Shown in pieces: positions 8,246-17,718 of a stretch of 64,000 nt of DNA. Source of the DNA: Pseudomonadota bacterium (lineage in GTDB: Bacteria > Pseudomonadota > Alphaproteobacteria > Sphingomonadales > Sphingomonadaceae); contig JAEZZI010000018.1 of assembly GCA_023418595.1 (NCBI GenBank), positions 124,001 to 188,000 on the forward strand, in the 5' to 3' direction. The notes under the pieces were generated by a model. That model was not told the origin of the DNA, did not search any database, and saw only the letters and a list, made by a program, of their open reading frames with translations. Each line of letters opens with the position of its first letter. Positions within the stretch are counted from its first letter, which is position 1. The translations under genes and the position numbers were made by a program.

Positions 8246-8308
8246 CGACGGTTGACAGCGCGACCCGCGCACCTGAACCTTTGGCAACCATCGCTCCGGG
8301 GGTCGAAC

Positions 8309-9523
8309 ATGCTGCTTACATCGCTCGCTCTAATTCTTGCGCCCGTACAGGCTGCCCCTGCGCCCGACCCAGCGATGAAGGCCCGGATCGAGCGCGTACT
8401 GAAGCGCGCACCGGTGATCGACGGGCATAACGACCTGCCCTGGGCGCTGCGCCAGCAATATGGATCGGACCCTGCCGCGATCGACCTGACGTCGGATACC
8501 TCACGGCTCGAAAAGCCGCTCCAGACCGATCTCGCGCGGATGCGTGCCGGCGGCGTCGGCGGGCAATTCTGGTCGGTTTATGTGCCTGCATCGATGAAAG
8601 GCGCGGATGCGGTCACCGCGACACTGGAACAGATCGACATCGTCCGCCGCATGGTCGCCGCCCATCCCGACCGGCTGCAATTCGCGCGCACCGCCGCCGA
8701 TGTCCGCGCGGCGATGAAGGCGGGGCGGATCGCATCGATGCTGGGGGTCGAGGGCGGCCACCAGATCGACGGCAGCCTGGGCGTGCTGCGCGAATATGCG
8801 GCGATGGGGGTCGGTTACATGACGCTGACCCATTCGGCGAGCATCGGCTGGGTCGATTCAAGCGGTGACACGGGCAATGCGGGCGGGATGACCGATTTCG
8901 GCCGCGCGGTGATTTCGGAGATGAACCGGCTGAACATGCTGGTCGATGTCAGCCATGTCTCCGACGCGGCGATGCGCGCGGCGATCGCGGCGAGCAAGGC
9001 GCCGGTGATCGCGTCGCATTCCAACGCACGCGCCGTGACCGACCATCCCCGCAACATCCCCGACGATCTGCTTCGGGCGATCGCAGCCAATGGCGGCGTG
9101 GTGATGGTCGCGGTCTATCCCGCTTTCCTTTCCGCCGACTGGCGCGCATGGAGCAATGCGCGCGATGCCGAGCGCAGCCGGCTGGGCGGCGCGACTGCCG
9201 ATCTGTCCGCATGGGACCGCGCCAATCCCGAACCGCCGGTGACGGTGGCCCAGGTCGCCGATCACGTCGCGCACATCGCGCGCGTCGCAGGCCACGATCA
9301 TGTCGGGCTGGGCGGCGATTATGACGGGATAAGCGGCACGTCGCCGCGTGGCATGGAGGGCGTCGATTCGATGCCCGTGCTGCTTGCCGAGCTCGCGCGA
9401 CGCGGCTGGACCGACGACCAGCTGGCCAAGCTGACCAGCGGCAACATCCTGCGCGTCATGGAGCGTGCGGAGGCGGTGGCGAAGTCGATGGCCGGGCAGC
9501 CGCCGTTATTGGCGCGGCCTTGA
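8309..9523 (+). CDS. Membrane dipeptidase (peptidase M19 family)
   Basis: The 404-residue protein is a zinc dipeptidase of the renal dipeptidase type. It begins with a signal peptide (MLLTSLALILAPVQAAPA) and then shows the metal-binding IDGHNDLPWAL motif at about residue 38, the bridging Glu region (MLGVEGGHQI), and later His motifs (DVSHVSD, ASHSNARA, GGDYDG). It is expected in the periplasm, hydrolysing dipeptides, possibly including D-amino acid products of cell-wall turnover. The ATG at 8309 is chosen because it begins the signal peptide. The next gene also encodes an exported peptidase-like protein. Confidence 0.9.
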   Translation: MLLTSLALILAPVQAAPAPDPAMKARIERVLKRAPVIDGHNDLPWALRQQYGSDPAAIDLTSDTSRLEKPLQTDLARMRAGGVGGQFWSVYVPASMKGADAVTATLEQIDIVRRMVAAHPDRLQFARTAADVRAAMKAGRIASMLGVEGGHQIDGSLGVLREYAAMGVGYMTLTHSASIGWVDSSGDTGNAGGMTDFGRAVISEMNRLNMLVDVSHVSDAAMRAAIAASKAPVIASHSNARAVTDHPRNIPDDLLRAIAANGGVVMVAVYPAFLSADWRAWSNARDAERSRLGGATADLSAWDRANPEPPVTVAQVADHVAHIARVAGHDHVGLGGDYDGISGTSPRGMEGVDSMPVLLAELARRGWTDDQLAKLTSGNILRVMERAEAVAKSMAGQPPLLARP

Positions 9524-9531
9524 CCCTTTTT

Positions 9532-9635
9532 GTCACGCCGGACTTGTTCCGGGGTTCACCGGGCGGCAAGGCAACCGAAAAAACTCGGTCGATGCGCAAG
9601 CGGCTTAGTGGACCCCGGAACAAGTCCGGGGTGAC
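9532..9635. repeat. Family A inverted repeat, copy 1
   Basis: Arms at 9532-9559 and 9608-9635 are 28-bp inverted copies with two mismatches; the arm core is CCGGACTTGTTCCGGGG, itself a small hairpin. The interior carries the shared stretch CGGGCGGCAAGG near the left arm and CAAGCGGCTTAGTG at the right arm, also seen in the other two copies. Confidence 0.92.
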
Positions 9636-9756
9636 GGGATGGTTGAAAGACCACCCGCCCTTGCGGCCCAACCGGCCACGCTCTAGCGTCAACTCCAGTC
9701 AAATCCCGCCGCTCCATTCGCGGGCGAGCGTCCGATACTCAGAAGAGGACCACCCC

Positions 9757-11592
9757 ATGCGCGCACGCCATCTGCTTCCCTTTGCCCTGCTCGCGGGCTG
9801 CGCAACCATGCCGATGGCCGACACCGCGCCGCCGCCCGCCGCCGCTGCGCCCGCGACCGCCGATACCGCGGCGGAGGATGCGAGACTGACCGCATTCCTC
9901 GACGCCGCCTATGACGCACAGATCGCGCTCAGCCCCGAAGCGCAGACCTTTCAGGGTCAGAAGACCAATTACGACAAGCTCGACGATTATACCGAAGCCG
10001 CGCAGAAGCAGCGGCTCGACCTCGCCGAGCGCACGCTGGCGGAGATGAAGGCGCAATTTTCCCCCGACCGGCTGAGCGAAAGCGGTCGGCTGAGCTACAC
10101 GCTTTACGAACAATCGGTCGAACGGGCGCGGCGTGGCTGGGAATTCCGCAAGTTCGGCTGGCCGGTATCGACCAATGGCAGCCCGGCGGGATCGATCCCC
10201 GTGTTCCTGATCAACAACCACCGCGTCGATACCGTGTCCGACGCCGAAGCCTATATCGCCCGCATCCGCGAAACCGAGCGCGTCATGCGCGAAGTCGCCG
10301 CCAATATGCGCGAACAGGCGAGCCTTGGTATCGTCCCGCCCAAGATGGTGTTCGCGCCCGCACGCTCGGACGCGAAGAAGGTCATCACCGGCGCGCCGTT
10401 CACCAGTGGCGCCGATTCGACGCTGCTTGCCGATTTCCGCAAGAAGGTAACCGCGCTCGACGCGCCACAGGCGACCAAGGACAATCTGATCGCCGACGCC
10501 GGCGCTGCGCTTACGGGTGAATTCAAGCGCGGGTTCGACACGCTGTTCGCGGTGCTCGACGAGATCGAACCCAAGTCGAAGGGCAATCAGGGCGTCTGGA
10601 ACTTGCCCGGCGGCGATGCCTATTACGCCAACCAGCTTCAGAACTTCACCACCACCGACATGACCGCCGACCAGATTCATCAGGTCGGGCTGCAACAGGT
10701 GGCATCGATCCGCCGGGAAATGGAAGCGATCAAGACCCGAGTCGGATTCCAGGGGACGCTGGCCGAGTTCTTCGACGAAATCCGCACCAATCCGAAATTC
10801 AAATATCCCAACACCGAGGCGGGTCGCGAAGCCTATTTGGCCGATGCGCGCAAGGTGGTGGCGCAGATGATGGCCGCCGCACCCCGCTTCTTCAGCGTGC
10901 TGCCCAAGGCCGCACTGGAGGTTCGCGCAGTCGAGAAATGGCGTGAAGGGACCGCACCCGTCGCCTTCTACAACCGCCCCGCCCCCGACGGATCGCGCCC
11001 CGGCATTTATTACACCAACCTTGCAGACATGAACCAGGTGCAGAAAGTCCAGTTGGAAGGGATCGCGGTCCATGAAGCCGCACCGGGTCACCATTTCCAG
11101 ATCGCGCGCGCGCAGGAATTGACGGGCATCCCCAAGTTCCGCGCGCGCGGGGGAAACAGCGCCTATACCGAAGGCTGGGGCCTCTATACCGAGCGGCTGG
11201 CCAAGGAGATGGGGGCCTATCGCGACCCGTATTCCGAATTCGGGATGCTCTCGCTCCAGATCTGGCGCGCAATTCGGCTCGTTACCGACACCGGCATCCA
11301 TTCGAAACGCTGGACCCGCGAACAGGCGATCCAGTATTTCCGCGACAATTCGTCTCTGTCGCAGCTCGACATCGAGCGCGAGGTCGATCGCTATATCAAC
11401 TGGCCGGGCCAGGCGACCAGCTACATGATCGGTCAGCTCAAGATCGCCGAACTTCGTGCGCGCGCGGAACAGCAACTGGGGTCTCGCTTCGACATCCGCG
11501 ATTTCCACGAAGTCGTGCTGTCGAACGGCGCGCTGCCGCTCGACGTGCTGGAAGCGCAGGTGGATCGGTATATTGCGGAGAAGCGGGTATGA
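9757..11592 (+). CDS. DUF885 family lipoprotein, putative metallopeptidase
   Basis: The 611-residue protein starts with a signal peptide and a lipobox (LLAGC), an Ala/Pro-rich linker, and then a DUF885 domain. The key motif is GIAVHEAAPGHHFQ near residue 445, an HExxxGH-like metal-binding site, followed by SAYTEGWGLYTERL, which supplies the downstream Glu. DUF885 proteins are annotated as putative zinc peptidases related to M2/M32-type thermolysin-like folds; activity is inferred from the motif. The ATG at 9757 begins the signal peptide and sits after AGAAGAGG. The stop overlaps the next start (ATGA), so the two genes are co-translated. Confidence 0.9.
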   Translation: MRARHLLPFALLAGCATMPMADTAPPPAAAAPATADTAAEDARLTAFLDAAYDAQIALSPEAQTFQGQKTNYDKLDDYTEAAQKQRLDLAERTLAEMKAQFSPDRLSESGRLSYTLYEQSVERARRGWEFRKFGWPVSTNGSPAGSIPVFLINNHRVDTVSDAEAYIARIRETERVMREVAANMREQASLGIVPPKMVFAPARSDAKKVITGAPFTSGADSTLLADFRKKVTALDAPQATKDNLIADAGAALTGEFKRGFDTLFAVLDEIEPKSKGNQGVWNLPGGDAYYANQLQNFTTTDMTADQIHQVGLQQVASIRREMEAIKTRVGFQGTLAEFFDEIRTNPKFKYPNTEAGREAYLADARKVVAQMMAAAPRFFSVLPKAALEVRAVEKWREGTAPVAFYNRPAPDGSRPGIYYTNLADMNQVQKVQLEGIAVHEAAPGHHFQIARAQELTGIPKFRARGGNSAYTEGWGLYTERLAKEMGAYRDPYSEFGMLSLQIWRAIRLVTDTGIHSKRWTREQAIQYFRDNSSLSQLDIEREVDRYINWPGQATSYMIGQLKIAELRARAEQQLGSRFDIRDFHEVVLSNGALPLDVLEAQVDRYIAEKRV

Positions 11593-12062
11593 CCCTCGCC
11601 ATGCTACCCGCCATGATGCTGGCGATGCCGACCCCGCTTGCGATCGATCAGACGCGCAAAATGTATACCGAAGACCTGAGTCGCTGTCTGGTCGAGCAGA
11701 GCAGCGACGCCGACAAGGCGATGGTCGTAAGGTGGGTTTTCGCGTCGGTCGCCAACAGCCCCGAAGTCCGCGAAGTCAGCCGCGTGACCGATGCCGACCG
11801 GGAAACGCTGCACCGGTCGATGGCGCGGCTGTTCGACCGGCTGTTGACCCGAGATTGCCGGACGAAAGCGGTCACCGCGATCCGCAACGAAGGCGGCTCG
11901 GCGATAGCGACCAGTTTCGGCGTGCTAGGCGAGGTCGCGATGCAGAGCCTGATCAACCAGCCTGCGGTCAATTCAGAATTCGAAAAGGCGGGCCTCTATA
12001 TGGATCAGGCTGCGCTGGAGGCCTTAGGCAAGGAAGCCGGGGTGGCATTGGGCGAAGAGTAA
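11589..12062 (+). CDS. Secreted protein of unknown function
   Basis: The 157-residue protein has a signal-like N-terminus (MTLAMLPAMMLAMPTPLA) and a mature helical part with two cysteines (SRCLVEQ and TRDCRTK) that could form a disulfide in the periplasm. I recognise no family. Its start overlaps the stop of the DUF885 gene by 4 nt (ATGA), so it is translationally coupled and may work with that lipoprotein. It ends 33 nt before the convergent murA stop. Confidence 0.75.
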   Translation: MTLAMLPAMMLAMPTPLAIDQTRKMYTEDLSRCLVEQSSDADKAMVVRWVFASVANSPEVREVSRVTDADRETLHRSMARLFDRLLTRDCRTKAVTAIRNEGGSAIATSFGVLGEVAMQSLINQPAVNSEFEKAGLYMDQAALEALGKEAGVALGEE

Positions 12063-12094
12063 AGCGCCCCGCTCGCCTTGGCAGGTTGCGGTGT

Positions 12095-13378
12095 TCACCC
12101 GTCCCCAACCCGCTCGATATCCGCGCCCACGGCTTGCAGCTTCTCCTCCAGCCGCTCGTAACCGCGGTCGAGGTGGTAGACTCGACCCACCTGGGTTTCG
12201 CCCTTTGCCACCAGACCCGCCAGGATCAGGCTCATCGACGCACGCAGGTCGGTCGCCATCACCGGTGCACCGACCAGGCCAGAGACGCCGCGCACAACCG
12301 CCGAGCGTCCGCTGACGGTGATGTCCGCGCCCATCCGCGCCAGTTCGGGCACGTGCATGTAGCGGTTTTCGAAAATCGTCTCGGTCAGCACGCTGGCGCC
12401 GTTCGCCATGCACAGCATCGCCATGAACTGCGCCTGCATATCGGTGGCGAAGCCCGGATAGGGCGAGGTCGACAGATTGATGCCGCGCATCCCGCCCGAA
12501 CTTTCGACGAACAGCGAGTCCTTGCGCTCCTCGACCGTCACGCCCGCGTCGCGCAGCGCGTCGATCGTCGCGCGCATTTCGGCGGCATTCGCGCCGACCA
12601 GTTCCAGCACGCCGCCGGTAATTGCCGCCGCGCAGGCATAGCTGCCCGCCTCGATCCGGTCGGACATCACGCGATAGGTCGCACCATGCAACCGCTCGCG
12701 GCCCTCGATCTCGATCGTCTCGGTGCCAATGCCCGAGATCGACGCCCCCATCGCGACCAGCAAATTACACAGATCGACGATCTCTGGCTCCCGCGCGGCG
12801 TTTTCGATGATGCTGCCGCCCTTGGCCGTCACCGCTGCCATCAGCGCATTTTCGGTCGCGCCCACGGATACGATCGGGAAGCTGACCCGCCCGCCCGGCA
12901 AGCGTCCGCCCGGCGCCGTCGCCTTGACGTACCCCGCCGCCAGCTCGATTTCGGCGCCCAGCCCTTCCAGCGCCTTCAGATGCAGGTCGATGGGGCGATT
13001 GCCGATCGCGCAGCCGCCGGGCAGCGACACCGTCGCTTCGCCAGCACGGCCGAGCAGCGGCCCCAGCACCAGAATCGACGCGCGCATCTTGCGCACGATG
13101 TCGTACGGCGCGACGCTGGAGGTCAACCGCTGCGCGCGCATTGTCATTACCCGGCCGAAATCTTGCGGCCGCGCACCCTCTACCATCGTCGACACGCCAA
13201 GCTGGTTGAGCAGATGCCCGAACCCGTCGACATCGGCCAACCGGGGCAGATTGCGCAGCGTCAGCGGCTCGTCGGTGAGCAGCGCGCACGGCATCAGCGT
13301 CAGCGCCGAGTTCTTAGCGCCCGAAATGGCGATGCGGCCGGAGAGGCGGTTGCCACCGCGAATGAGGATTCTGTCCAT
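12095..13378 (-). CDS. murA: UDP-N-acetylglucosamine 1-carboxyvinyltransferase
   Basis: MurA transfers enolpyruvate from PEP to UDP-GlcNAc, the first committed step of peptidoglycan synthesis in the cytoplasm. The 427-residue length is standard. The N-terminal [19 protein letters not shown] and the catalytic loop [15 protein letters not shown], with the Cys that adds to PEP and is the fosfomycin target, are intact. The ATG at 13378 begins the family's N-terminus; the frame is open far upstream, through an antisense shadow of the Crp-like gene, but that extension is not conserved. The gene is divergent from the Crp/Fnr regulator with a 126-nt spacer. Confidence 0.97.
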   Translation of the reverse strand: MDRILIRGGNRLSGRIAISGAKNSALTLMPCALLTDEPLTLRNLPRLADVDGFGHLLNQLGVSTMVEGARPQDFGRVMTMRAQRLTSSVAPYDIVRKMRASILVLGPLLGRAGEATVSLPGGCAIGNRPIDLHLKALEGLGAEIELAAGYVKATAPGGRLPGGRVSFPIVSVGATENALMAAVTAKGGSIIENAAREPEIVDLCNLLVAMGASISGIGTETIEIEGRERLHGATYRVMSDRIEAGSYACAAAITGGVLELVGANAAEMRATIDALRDAGVTVEERKDSLFVESSGGMRGINLSTSPYPGFATDMQAQFMAMLCMANGASVLTETIFENRYMHVPELARMGADITVSGRSAVVRGVSGLVGAPVMATDLRASMSLILAGLVAKGETQVGRVYHLDRGYERLEEKLQAVGADIERVGDG

Positions 13379-13504
13379 TGCGCAGCTTCTATCGTTTGGG
13401 CAAAGCTTCGCAAGGGGGCGGCGATCGATGTCGAACTTGATCGACTTTAATGCAATCAACTCGTTACGCTGCTGTTGCGGATTGAAATCCGGTGGGGGTG
13501 TCGC

Positions 13505-14242
13505 GTGGGATCGGCCAGTTGTTTTGCTGAAATTTTGGGGACGCTTGTCGATCTGACCGACAACGAGCATGAGGCGCTTCGTCACCTGGAGGAACGCCAG
13601 CGTGTGCTTCGCCGTGGCGCGACCTTGCAGCGCGAAAACGAAGCCGCCGACGAACTGTTCATCCTGCGCAAGGGGCTGATGATGAGTTCGGTGTTGCTCG
13701 ACGACGGCAGCCGACAGATCCTGCGCTTCCTGTTTCCCGGCGACATGATCGGCACCGCGTCGCTCGTCTATCGCGATGCGCCGGAGACGCTGACGGCGTT
13801 GAGCGAGGCGACCGTTTGCCCGTTTGAAAAAAATGCGTTTTCGGCCTTGACCGCCGCGCATCCGCGCCTCGCCGTGCTGATCTATGTCGTCAGCCAGATC
13901 GAGCGCGTGTCGCTGACCGACCGGCTCGCGTCGTTGGGGCGCACATCGGCAAAGGCCCGCGTGGGTGCCTTGCTGCTCGAACTGCGCAACCGCCAGCGCA
14001 CGACCGACAAGTCGATCGTCGATGAATTCACGCTGGGGCTGACCCAGGAGGAAATCGGCGACGCGACAGGCCTGACCGCGGTTCACGTCAACCGGATGCT
14101 CCGCCAGCTGGAGGATGACGGCATGATCGCGCGCACCGGTGGCAAGGTAAAACTGCTTGACGACGCGGCGCTGGCGCAGGCGTCCAATTATGTCGACCGG
14201 TTCGAAGGGCTGGATCTGAGCTGGCTGCCCGCCGCGCGCTAG
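13505..14242 (+). CDS. Crp/Fnr family transcriptional regulator
   Basis: The 245-residue protein has an N-terminal cyclic-nucleotide-binding-type beta-roll (about residues 20-130, with [13 protein letters not shown]) and a C-terminal Crp-type helix-turn-helix ([21 protein letters not shown]). No FNR-type cysteine cluster is present, so oxygen sensing through an iron-sulfur cluster is unlikely, and the cAMP-binding residues of Crp are not obvious. The GTG at 13505 is preferred because GGTGGGGG lies about 6 nt before it; a TTG at 13475 would add ten residues without a ribosome site. The targets are not evident from the neighbourhood. Confidence 0.88.
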   Translation: MGSASCFAEILGTLVDLTDNEHEALRHLEERQRVLRRGATLQRENEAADELFILRKGLMMSSVLLDDGSRQILRFLFPGDMIGTASLVYRDAPETLTALSEATVCPFEKNAFSALTAAHPRLAVLIYVVSQIERVSLTDRLASLGRTSAKARVGALLLELRNRQRTTDKSIVDEFTLGLTQEEIGDATGLTAVHVNRMLRQLEDDGMIARTGGKVKLLDDAALAQASNYVDRFEGLDLSWLPAAR

Positions 14243-14253
14243 CGCTTCGTCAC

Positions 14254-14269
14254 CCCAGCGGAAGCTGGG
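14254..14269. repeat. Short GC hairpin after the Crp/Fnr gene
   Basis: CCCAGC (14254-14259) pairs with GCTGGG (14264-14269) around a GGAA loop. It resembles one half of the family A and D palindromes and has no T-run, so it is more likely a repeat remnant than a terminator. Confidence 0.5.
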
Positions 14270-14352
14270 AGATCAAGCGGTCGTACAATGCGGCCTGATA
14301 TGCCAGCGTTGGCTGCGCCGCCCTGACGGGTCGCTCGCGTGAGGAGGTCGAG

Positions 14353-14682
14353 TTACGCCTTTTCCAGCGTGCATTGCAGCGGGTGGCTGTTCTGGCGGGC
14401 GAATTCGATCACCTGAGCGACCTTCGTCTCCGCCACTTCATAGGTGAAGACGCCGCATACGCCGACGCCGCGCTGGTGGACGTGGAGCATCACCTGAGTC
14501 GCCTGTTCGGCATCCATCCGGAAAAAGCGCTGGAGCACGAGCACGACGAATTCCATCGGCGTATAATCGTCGTTGAGCAGCAACACGCGGTAGGGCGTGG
14601 GCTTTTTCGTCCTGGTCCGGGTACGCGTCGCAACGCCGGTCGACAGATCATCGTCGCGATCGTCTGCGTGGTCGTCCGCCAT
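14353..14682 (-). CDS. clpS: ATP-dependent Clp protease adaptor ClpS
   Basis: ClpS delivers N-end-rule substrates to the ClpAP protease. The 109-residue protein has a flexible acidic and then basic N-terminal extension ([20 protein letters not shown]), followed by the conserved core: [17 protein letters not shown], where the NDDYT segment forms the N-degron pocket, HVHQRG, and [11 protein letters not shown]. The ATG at 14682 is selected because upstream in-frame codons run into an intergenic repeat. clpA is not adjacent, so the usual clpS-clpA pairing is broken here or lies outside the window. Confidence 0.95.
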   Translation of the reverse strand: MADDHADDRDDDLSTGVATRTRTRTKKPTPYRVLLLNDDYTPMEFVVLVLQRFFRMDAEQATQVMLHVHQRGVGVCGVFTYEVAETKVAQVIEFARQNSHPLQCTLEKA

Positions 14683-14809
14683 CAGCGGATAAAGAGGATG
14701 TTCGGCGGTCACGGCATCAAAATATGGCAAGTCGGCTACGCTCTGCAACCCGGTGATGTGCGATTTGCCGCGAATGCGAAGGAACGTAGGAATTGGCTTG
14801 CCCCAATTC

Positions 14810-14892
14810 CCGTTCGCACTGAGCCTGTCGAAGTGCTGTCCTTCCCGCCAGCAAAGAGAAGGACAGTGCTTCCACAGGCTCAGCACGAACGG
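14810..14892. repeat. Family C inverted repeat, copy 1
   Basis: The left arm from 14810 (CCGTTCGCACTGAGCCTGTC and onward) and the right arm ending at 14892 are about 35-bp inverted copies with a few mismatches, separated by a short AT-richer loop. The unit lies in the 298-nt gap between clpS and the phasin gene. Confidence 0.88.
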
Positions 14893-14912
14893 AAATGTAA
14901 ACTCTGACTCGG

Positions 14913-14946
14913 AAACGAAAAAGGGCGGCCCGCTGCCGGACCGCCC
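14913..14946 (-). terminator. Intrinsic terminator of the phasin gene
   Basis: Read on the minus strand, GGGCGGTCC pairs with GGGCCGCCC (one G-T) around a 6-nt loop and is followed by five Ts (plus-strand As at 14918-14922). It lies 35 nt past the phasin stop codon and is a textbook rho-independent terminator. Confidence 0.85.
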
Positions 14947-14980
14947 CTCCCTTGGATCGATCTGAGTCGAAGCCGTGGGC

Positions 14981-15751
14981 TTACGCCGCGGTCTTCACCT
15001 TTTCGACGGCGACCGCATAGCGGCTCGACATCGGCTGTGCGGCATCGCCGGCCAGCTTCATCATCGCTTCGGTGTTCTTCGAGGTCACCGCGATCATCGC
15101 GTCGAACTGCTCGCGCACGAAGTCGCTCTGGAGCTTGAAGAAGTCTGCGGGCGACTTGACCGCCGACAGTTCCTTCATCGTCGCCGTCGCCTTTTCGAAC
15201 GACTTGCGGGTGAAATCGGCGCTCTCCTGTCCGATCGTCTCGAAGCCCTTGGCGGCGATCCTGCCCGATTCGACGAGGGCTTCGACATTGCCCTTGGCGA
15301 ACGCGTTCATCTCTTCGACGATCTTGGCGTTCTTTTCGAGCTGCGCCTTGGCGCGATCGTTGACGTCGCCGAACATCGCCTGGGTCTTGGTCATGGTTTC
15401 TTCGATCGTGGTCATGATGGGGTTATCCTTGTTCGCGGTTTTCTTGGTCGTCTTCGCGGCGGTCTCGACAGCGGCTTTCACCGGCGCGGCCACCTTGGCG
15501 GCAAGCGCCGCGGTCTTGGCGACGACCGTCTTGGCCTCGTCGCTGGCCTTGCGAACCGTGGCATCGGCGGTCTTGGCCACGGCCTCGACCGCCTTGGTCA
15601 CCGGCTTGACCGGGACGGACGCCTGCTCAGTCGCGCGTGGCGCAGCCGACACGGCGGGACTGGGCGCGGGCGCCGCTGCCGCCGGGGCCTTCGCCACCTG
15701 CTTGGTCACATTTGCCTTGGGTGCCGACCTGGTCGGGCCTTTGCTCGCCAT
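14981..15751 (-). CDS. Phasin family protein with lysine/alanine-rich N-terminus
   Basis: Phasins coat polyhydroxyalkanoate granules. The C-terminal 140 residues of this 256-residue protein match the phasin_2 type ([34 protein letters not shown]). The first 110 residues are an Ala/Lys/Pro/Val-rich, low-complexity segment ([35 protein letters not shown]) like the histone H1-like regions of PhaF-type granule proteins that bind DNA. A second possible start at 15415 (MTTIEETM) has AAGGA 10 nt upstream and would make a 144-residue classical phasin. The gene is downstream of phaC on the same strand, preceded by a PhaR-like dyad and followed by a strong terminator. Confidence 0.9.
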   Translation of the reverse strand: MASKGPTRSAPKANVTKQVAKAPAAAAPAPSPAVSAAPRATEQASVPVKPVTKAVEAVAKTADATVRKASDEAKTVVAKTAALAAKVAAPVKAAVETAAKTTKKTANKDNPIMTTIEETMTKTQAMFGDVNDRAKAQLEKNAKIVEEMNAFAKGNVEALVESGRIAAKGFETIGQESADFTRKSFEKATATMKELSAVKSPADFFKLQSDFVREQFDAMIAVTSKNTEAMMKLAGDAAQPMSSRYAVAVEKVKTAA

Positions 15752-15768
15752 CGTGCTCCTCCATTGCG

Positions 15769-15787
15769 TTTGTTGCAATGCAGCAAA
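15769..15787 (-). promoter_or_regulatory. PhaR-like operator upstream of the phasin gene
   Basis: TTTGTTGCAATGCAGCAAA is a near-perfect dyad 17 nt upstream of the phasin start. On the minus strand it reads CTGC-ATT-GCAA, one base from the CTGC-N3/4-GCAG motif described for alphaproteobacterial PhaR repressors. A candidate promoter TTGAAG, 16 nt, TTATTT lies just upstream of it on the minus strand. PhaR classically represses phasin genes until granules form, so the location fits. The assignment is by motif only; phaR is not in this window. Confidence 0.55.
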
Positions 15788-15866
15788 TAACAATTTGCAC
15801 GCGCGACTTCAAGGGCATTTTGTGCGCCGCAGCAACACCCGAATCACAGCAAATTACGCGGGTGCG

Positions 15867-17606
15867 CTAACGCGTCCGCACATAGGTTCCGGGTGCATCC
15901 TCGATTGCCTTGAGCTTGCCCTTGCCCGGCTGGCGCGCGCCCTTTGCGGCGATCTTTTTCGGGGCGCGTTCGTCGATCCACTTCGCCCAGTCGGGCCACC
16001 AGCTGCCCTTCGTCTCGGTGGCGCTAGCGACGAACTCGGCGAGCGTCTCGACCTTGCCGTCGCAGGTCCAATATTGGTATTTCTGCGCCGATGGCGGGTT
16101 GACCACGCCCGCGATATGCCCCGATCCCGCCAGCACGAAGCGGTTGTCGCCGCCGAAATGGTGCGTCAGTTTCCACACGCTGGCCGCCGGCGCGATATGG
16201 TCTTCCTTGCCCGCCTGGATATAGGTCGGGGTGGTCACTTTGCTGAGGTCGATCGGCGTGCCCGAAATCGCCATCGCGCCTGCCTGAACCAGCTTGTTGT
16301 CGCGGTAGAGGTCGGTCAGATAATCGAGATGCCAGCCCGACGGCAGGTTGGTGACGTCCGAATTCCAGTGGAGCAGGTCGAACGGCACATAATCCTGGCC
16401 GAGCAGGTAATTGTTGGTGACGTAATTCCAGATCAGGTCGCGCCCGCGCAGCAGGTTGAAAGTCGCCGCCATATAGCGCCCGTCAAGAAACCCGTCGGCA
16501 CCCAGCGATTTGATGAGCGCCATCTGATCGTCATCGACGAACAGGTTGAGGTCGCCGGCCTCCGCGAAATCGACCTGTGCGGTGAAGAAGGTGGCCGACG
16601 CCACCTTGTCCGCCTGCCCACGCGCCGCCAGCACCGCCAGCGTCGCGGCAAGCGTCGTCCCGGCCACGCAATAGCCGATGGTGTGGACGGCATCCACGCC
16701 CAGCAGGTCGCGCACCGTATCGATCGCGTCGATCTGGCCGCGTTCGATGTAATCGTCCCAGCGCACGTCCTTCATCGACGCATCGGCCGATTTCCACGAG
16801 ACGACGAATACAGTCAGCCCCTGCTCCACTGCCCACCGGATGAAGCTCTTTTCGGGGTTGAGGTCGAGGATGTAGAAGCGATTGATCCACGGCGGAAAGA
16901 TCACCAGCGGCGTTTCATACACCTTGTCGGTGGTGGGCGTGTACTGGATCAGTTCGTAAAGCGGCGTGCGCTTGATCACCTTGCCCGGCGTCGTCGCCAT
17001 GTCGCGACCGACCTGAAACGCATTCGGATCGGTCTGGGTCATCTGCCCCTTGGCGATGTCCTGGAGCATGTTGGACAGGCCCTTGAGCAGGCTTTCTCCC
17101 CTGGTTTCGACGATCTTTTCCAGCACCACCGGATTGGTCGCGGGGAAATTGGTCGGGCTCATCGCATCGATGAACCCCTGCGTCGCGAAGCGGATCTGTT
17201 CCTTCTGCCTGGGGTGGACGCCGTCCAGCCCCTCGACACCCTTCAGCAGATGATCGGCGATCAGGAAATAGCTCTGGCGCAGGAAATCGAACACCGGCTC
17301 CTCGCGCCATTGCGGCGCCTTGAAGCGCTTGTCCTTGGCGTGCGCCGGATTTTCCTCGACCGGCTCGGCATGCGCGGGGTCGAGGAAGCGCTGCCACAGC
17401 TTCATCGTGTCTCCCCAGAATTCGGCCTGCGCGCGCGCGATGTTCTTGGGATCGGCCCAGACGGGAATGCCTGGCGTCGCGGGCATCGCGTCCACCGTAT
17501 CCAGCCCATGCTCCATCATCATCTGCTGCGCGCGGCCCAGCACCCAGGTCCAGTGCTGAAGGTCCGCCAGATCGGGGGTCGGGGTGTCGGCGTTCTTGTC
17601 GGCCAT
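15867..17606 (-). CDS. phaC: Class I polyhydroxyalkanoate synthase
   Basis: PhaC polymerises (R)-3-hydroxyacyl-CoA into polyhydroxyalkanoate on granules. The 579-residue protein has the PhaC N-terminal domain and an alpha/beta-hydrolase catalytic domain with the lipase-like box GYCVAGT (nucleophilic Cys at about residue 310), and the general-base His in GSGHIAGVVNPP; the WKSADASMKDVRWDDY stretch is typical of class I. The ATG at 17606 starts the conserved region; a frame extension upstream is not needed. The phasin gene follows 115 nt downstream on the same strand, giving a small PHA locus. Confidence 0.97.
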   Translation of the reverse strand: MADKNADTPTPDLADLQHWTWVLGRAQQMMMEHGLDTVDAMPATPGIPVWADPKNIARAQAEFWGDTMKLWQRFLDPAHAEPVEENPAHAKDKRFKAPQWREEPVFDFLRQSYFLIADHLLKGVEGLDGVHPRQKEQIRFATQGFIDAMSPTNFPATNPVVLEKIVETRGESLLKGLSNMLQDIAKGQMTQTDPNAFQVGRDMATTPGKVIKRTPLYELIQYTPTTDKVYETPLVIFPPWINRFYILDLNPEKSFIRWAVEQGLTVFVVSWKSADASMKDVRWDDYIERGQIDAIDTVRDLLGVDAVHTIGYCVAGTTLAATLAVLAARGQADKVASATFFTAQVDFAEAGDLNLFVDDDQMALIKSLGADGFLDGRYMAATFNLLRGRDLIWNYVTNNYLLGQDYVPFDLLHWNSDVTNLPSGWHLDYLTDLYRDNKLVQAGAMAISGTPIDLSKVTTPTYIQAGKEDHIAPAASVWKLTHHFGGDNRFVLAGSGHIAGVVNPPSAQKYQYWTCDGKVETLAEFVASATETKGSWWPDWAKWIDERAPKKIAAKGARQPGKGKLKAIEDAPGTYVRTR

Positions 17607-17645
17607 GATAATCCTCTCCTCGCGCCAGCAGATTTTCTGCACGAT

Positions 17646-17665
17646 ACCCCAGCTTTCGCTGGGGT
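17646..17665. repeat. Short palindrome between phaC and aminotransferase genes
   Basis: ACCCCAGC pairs with GCTGGGGT around TTTC in the divergent space upstream of phaC. It looks like one half of a family D or A repeat and is flanked by ordinary sequence on both sides. Confidence 0.55.
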
Positions 17666-17718
17666 GACGACGGGTTTGGGATTAGCCTAAAGCGATAGGC
17701 TCGAAAGGAAAGCCCGAC

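Noticed and set aside
13436..13460. TTGAT...ATCAA pair upstream of the Crp/Fnr gene as an FNR box
   Set aside because: The half-sites are about 13 nt apart instead of four, so the spacing does not fit an FNR/FixK site.
12095..14086. 663-codon frame suggesting a long MurA
   Set aside because: Only the part from 13378 onward matches MurA; the upstream extension is antisense to the Crp/Fnr gene.
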